The notes under the pieces were generated by a model, which did not search any database, had not been told where the DNA came from, and was given only the letters and a program-made list of their open reading frames with translations. A stretch of 34,278 nt of DNA from Synergistes sp. (lineage in GTDB: Bacteria > Synergistota > Synergistia > Synergistales > Synergistaceae), in NCBI GenBank assembly GCA_030531745.1, contig JAUNMU010000007.1, positions 1 to 34,278 of the forward strand, given 5' to 3'. This document shows positions 32,775 through 34,278 of this stretch, one piece after another. The position numbers and the translations under genes are program-made. Position 1 is the stretch's first letter, and each line of letters opens with the position of its first letter.

Positions 32775-33917
32775 ATGGACGCTAACACACGATATTTGAA
32801 CTACATTGACTACGGAAAATGTTTCTGCCTCTTTTACGTTTTTATGGTACATACGGGGCATTCATCACTTAACAACTACGTTGCGTTCTGTATGCCGTTT
32901 TTCTTCTTTATAACCGGATGGAACTACGACCCTGACAAAAGGAGCTTCCGTGAATTTGCGGCAGTGCGCTTCAAGCTGCTGATAGTACCGTACTGGCTGC
33001 TTATGATTTTTTACAGGATACTTGACCGGATACGTTTCGGGATATTTGAGATAGGCTTTCCCCTTGACCTGAAAGGCACAATATCGGGCATGCTTTACGG
33101 CTCTTTTTCCCTGCCGCACATTCCGTTTATAACTGAGATCATGAAAAATGTGCCACACAACACTATTAACGATTCTACCACCTTTATATCGCCGTCTATC
33201 TGCCATCTTTGGTTTCTGCCGGCAATGTTCTCTGCAAGCATAGTTTTTGCTCTGCTTGCACCGAAATTCAAAAAAGAGTTTTCAGTGCCGAAATTTATCG
33301 TTACTGTTATTGCCCTGCTCTGCCTTTCGTCTGTTGAGATAAAGTTTGATGCTCTTCACCAGCTGCCATGGGGCTTGGGGCGCGGCTTTTACGGAGCGGC
33401 GGCGATGCTTTCCGGTTTCTGCTTCCGCCGTTTTGCAGGGCAGGAGGCTCTTGATATTAAAAAACATACGCTCTCTTTTATTCTGTTTACTGCGGCGTAT
33501 ATTTTAACCATAGTCACACATTCAAACGGAGCTTCTATTATCATCAGCAATTACGGTGATCACGGAGCTGCGAGCCTCTTTATCAGTAATATCGGAGGAA
33601 TCTGCGGAGCAATAGTTCTGCTTATGCTGATGAAGCTGATTGATGATATGCGCGGCGGCAGAGCAATAAAGCTTCTGTGTATTTTCGGCAGAAAAACACT
33701 GTGGATATACGGACTGCATTTTTTCTTTTTCTTCCTTATTGAGCTTGTCTATTTCAAATTTGGAGGAAAATTTCAGCCCGACATATTTTACATGGACATA
33801 ATTCAAAACGACGGTGCATACGTCATCATCAATTTGTTGCAGACAGCGGCAGCATTTCTCGGCGGTCTGTGTGCGACAAATCTGTTGAAACGGATAAGGA
33901 GTGCACGGCTTTGGTGA
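32775..33917 (+). CDS. Membrane acyltransferase (acyltransferase 3 family), copy 2
   Basis: A 380-residue paralogue of the preceding gene. The same landmarks appear in the same order: FMVHTGHSS, FAAVRFKLLIVPYW, HLWFLPAMF, QLPWGLGRGFYGAA and GRKTLWIYGLH, among about ten hydrophobic segments. ATG 32775 has GGGAG 7 bases upstream; GTG 32766 is an in-frame alternative. The two genes are 27 bases apart and surely co-transcribed. Divergence between the copies is considerable, so the duplication is old or the two have different acceptors. Its last 89 bases overlap the convergent methyltransferase gene. Confidence 0.86.
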   Translation: MDANTRYLNYIDYGKCFCLFYVFMVHTGHSSLNNYVAFCMPFFFFITGWNYDPDKRSFREFAAVRFKLLIVPYWLLMIFYRILDRIRFGIFEIGFPLDLKGTISGMLYGSFSLPHIPFITEIMKNVPHNTINDSTTFISPSICHLWFLPAMFSASIVFALLAPKFKKEFSVPKFIVTVIALLCLSSVEIKFDALHQLPWGLGRGFYGAAAMLSGFCFRRFAGQEALDIKKHTLSFILFTAAYILTIVTHSNGASIIISNYGDHGAASLFISNIGGICGAIVLLMLMKLIDDMRGGRAIKLLCIFGRKTLWIYGLHFFFFFLIELVYFKFGGKFQPDIFYMDIIQNDGAYVIINLLQTAAAFLGGLCATNLLKRIRSARLW

Positions 33918-34278
33918 ATCTGCTAAGCCTTTTTTGTGTGGCGCGGTAATACTCAGGCTCTATTTCAACGCCTATATACTTTCTTCCAAGCGACAGTGCG
34001 GCTTCGCCGGTGCTGCCTACTCCGTTGAAACAGTCAAGCACTATATCGTTTGGATTGGAGGCAATACTGATTATCTTTTTCAGTACTGAAAGCGGCTTTT
34101 GCGTAGGGTGCAGATTTTTGCCTTGTTCGTCTCTGATTCTTTCTTTCCCCATACATATAGGGCTTTCTATGAAATTGTGCATATCTCCCTGCGTTGTAAA
34201 GTTCCATGTGTGTCCCCTGTTCCAACAGGCAACAATAAGCTCACAGCTGTTAAGGAACGAGCTTTTTCTGAAATTAGG
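33829..34278 (-). CDS. DNA methyltransferase, C-terminal part (cut by window edge)
   Basis: At least 149 residues are visible; the start lies beyond the window. The sequence has the HPTQKP motif followed by IVLDCFNGVGSTGEAALSLGRKYIGVEIEPEYY. This is the SAM-binding FxGxG-like motif I placed after the catalytic region, as in beta-class N6-adenine or N4-cytosine methyltransferases. The Asn in FNGVG is slightly unusual compared with the common DPFAGSG/DPFLGSG. The upstream visible part (ELIVACWNRGHTWNF) fits the segment between motif IV and HPTQKP. Its 3' end overlaps the acyltransferase gene tail-to-tail by 89 bases. It could belong to a restriction-modification system or be an orphan. Confidence 0.87.
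   Translation of the reverse strand, partial: PNFRKSSFLNSCELIVACWNRGHTWNFTTQGDMHNFIESPICMGKERIRDEQGKNLHPTQKPLSVLKKIISIASNPNDIVLDCFNGVGSTGEAALSLGRKYIGVEIEPEYYRATQKRLSRFTKAVHSLSVSTDLSHTDRREMLPLSATN

Noticed and set aside
1-34278. CRISPR arrays, tRNA or rRNA genes, insertion sequences
   Set aside because: No regularly spaced repeats, cloverleaf with CCA-type end, rRNA-like stretch or transposase motif was seen on either strand.

Overview
The window is a bacterial chromosome segment of moderate GC with dense, mostly intact genes. It suggests an anaerobic, probably gut-associated bacterium. It encodes a glycyl-radical trans-4-hydroxy-L-proline dehydratase (HypD) with its activase, an oxygen-sensitive pathway, plus adenine deaminase and Na+/amino-acid and drug/metabolite transporters. 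ileS has a C-terminal Cys4 zinc site but no T-box leader. I lean toward Synergistota or a deep Bacillota lineage; this is a guess from gene style, not a placement.

Layout. (1) 1-5563, minus strand: ileS, rluD-type pseudouridine synthase and adenine deaminase. (2) 5771-8263, plus: a membrane zinc-ribbon/LprI/SH3 protein and an L,D-transpeptidase. (3) 8283-9957, plus: an AGCS Na+:amino-acid symporter. (4) 10096-22170, minus: an 11-gene locus built from Ser/Thr phosphorylation and FHA parts. Reading with transcription it encodes a coiled-coil membrane protein, zinc-ribbon/FHA, VWA/TM/FHA, TM2/FHA, trypsin-like protease/TM/FHA, Hanks-type kinase/TM/Sel1, secreted Sel1 protein, a DUF4230-like anchored protein, a polytopic protein, a PP2C phosphatase/TM and a TM/FHA protein. 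(5) 22545-23706: a divergent helix-turn-helix regulator, then a small zinc ribbon and a small secreted protein. (6) 23904-25558: two DMT-type membrane proteins and a broken secreted Cys-motif gene. (7) 25588-29677, minus: hypD, its activase and a FadR-type GntR regulator. (8) 29972-34278: a secreted surface protein, two tandem acyltransferases and the 3' part of a DNA methyltransferase.

Main discovery candidate. Four promoters share an unusual element, CTAAGTTGWCGYRC, whose first base lies exactly 22 bp before the -10 hexamer (TATAAT or TAAAAT). It sits where the -35 box should be. The copies lie before the zinc-ribbon/LprI/SH3 gene (5771), before the FHA/kinase locus (22339, minus), before the divergent regulator (22477) and before the broken secreted Cys-motif gene (25176). 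This ties dispersed envelope genes and the phosphosignalling locus into one apparent regulon, with the neighbouring regulator as the obvious candidate controller.

How the genes may work together. Many locus proteins place an extracytoplasmic module (VWA, serine protease, Sel1 repeats) across the membrane from a cytoplasmic FHA, kinase or phosphatase domain. The regulon partners carry peptidoglycan-related modules (SH3, L,D-transpeptidase). A phosphothreonine-assembled envelope sensing or remodelling complex is a reasonable hypothesis. No secretion-apparatus genes (T6SS, ESX, T7SS ATPases) are present in the window.
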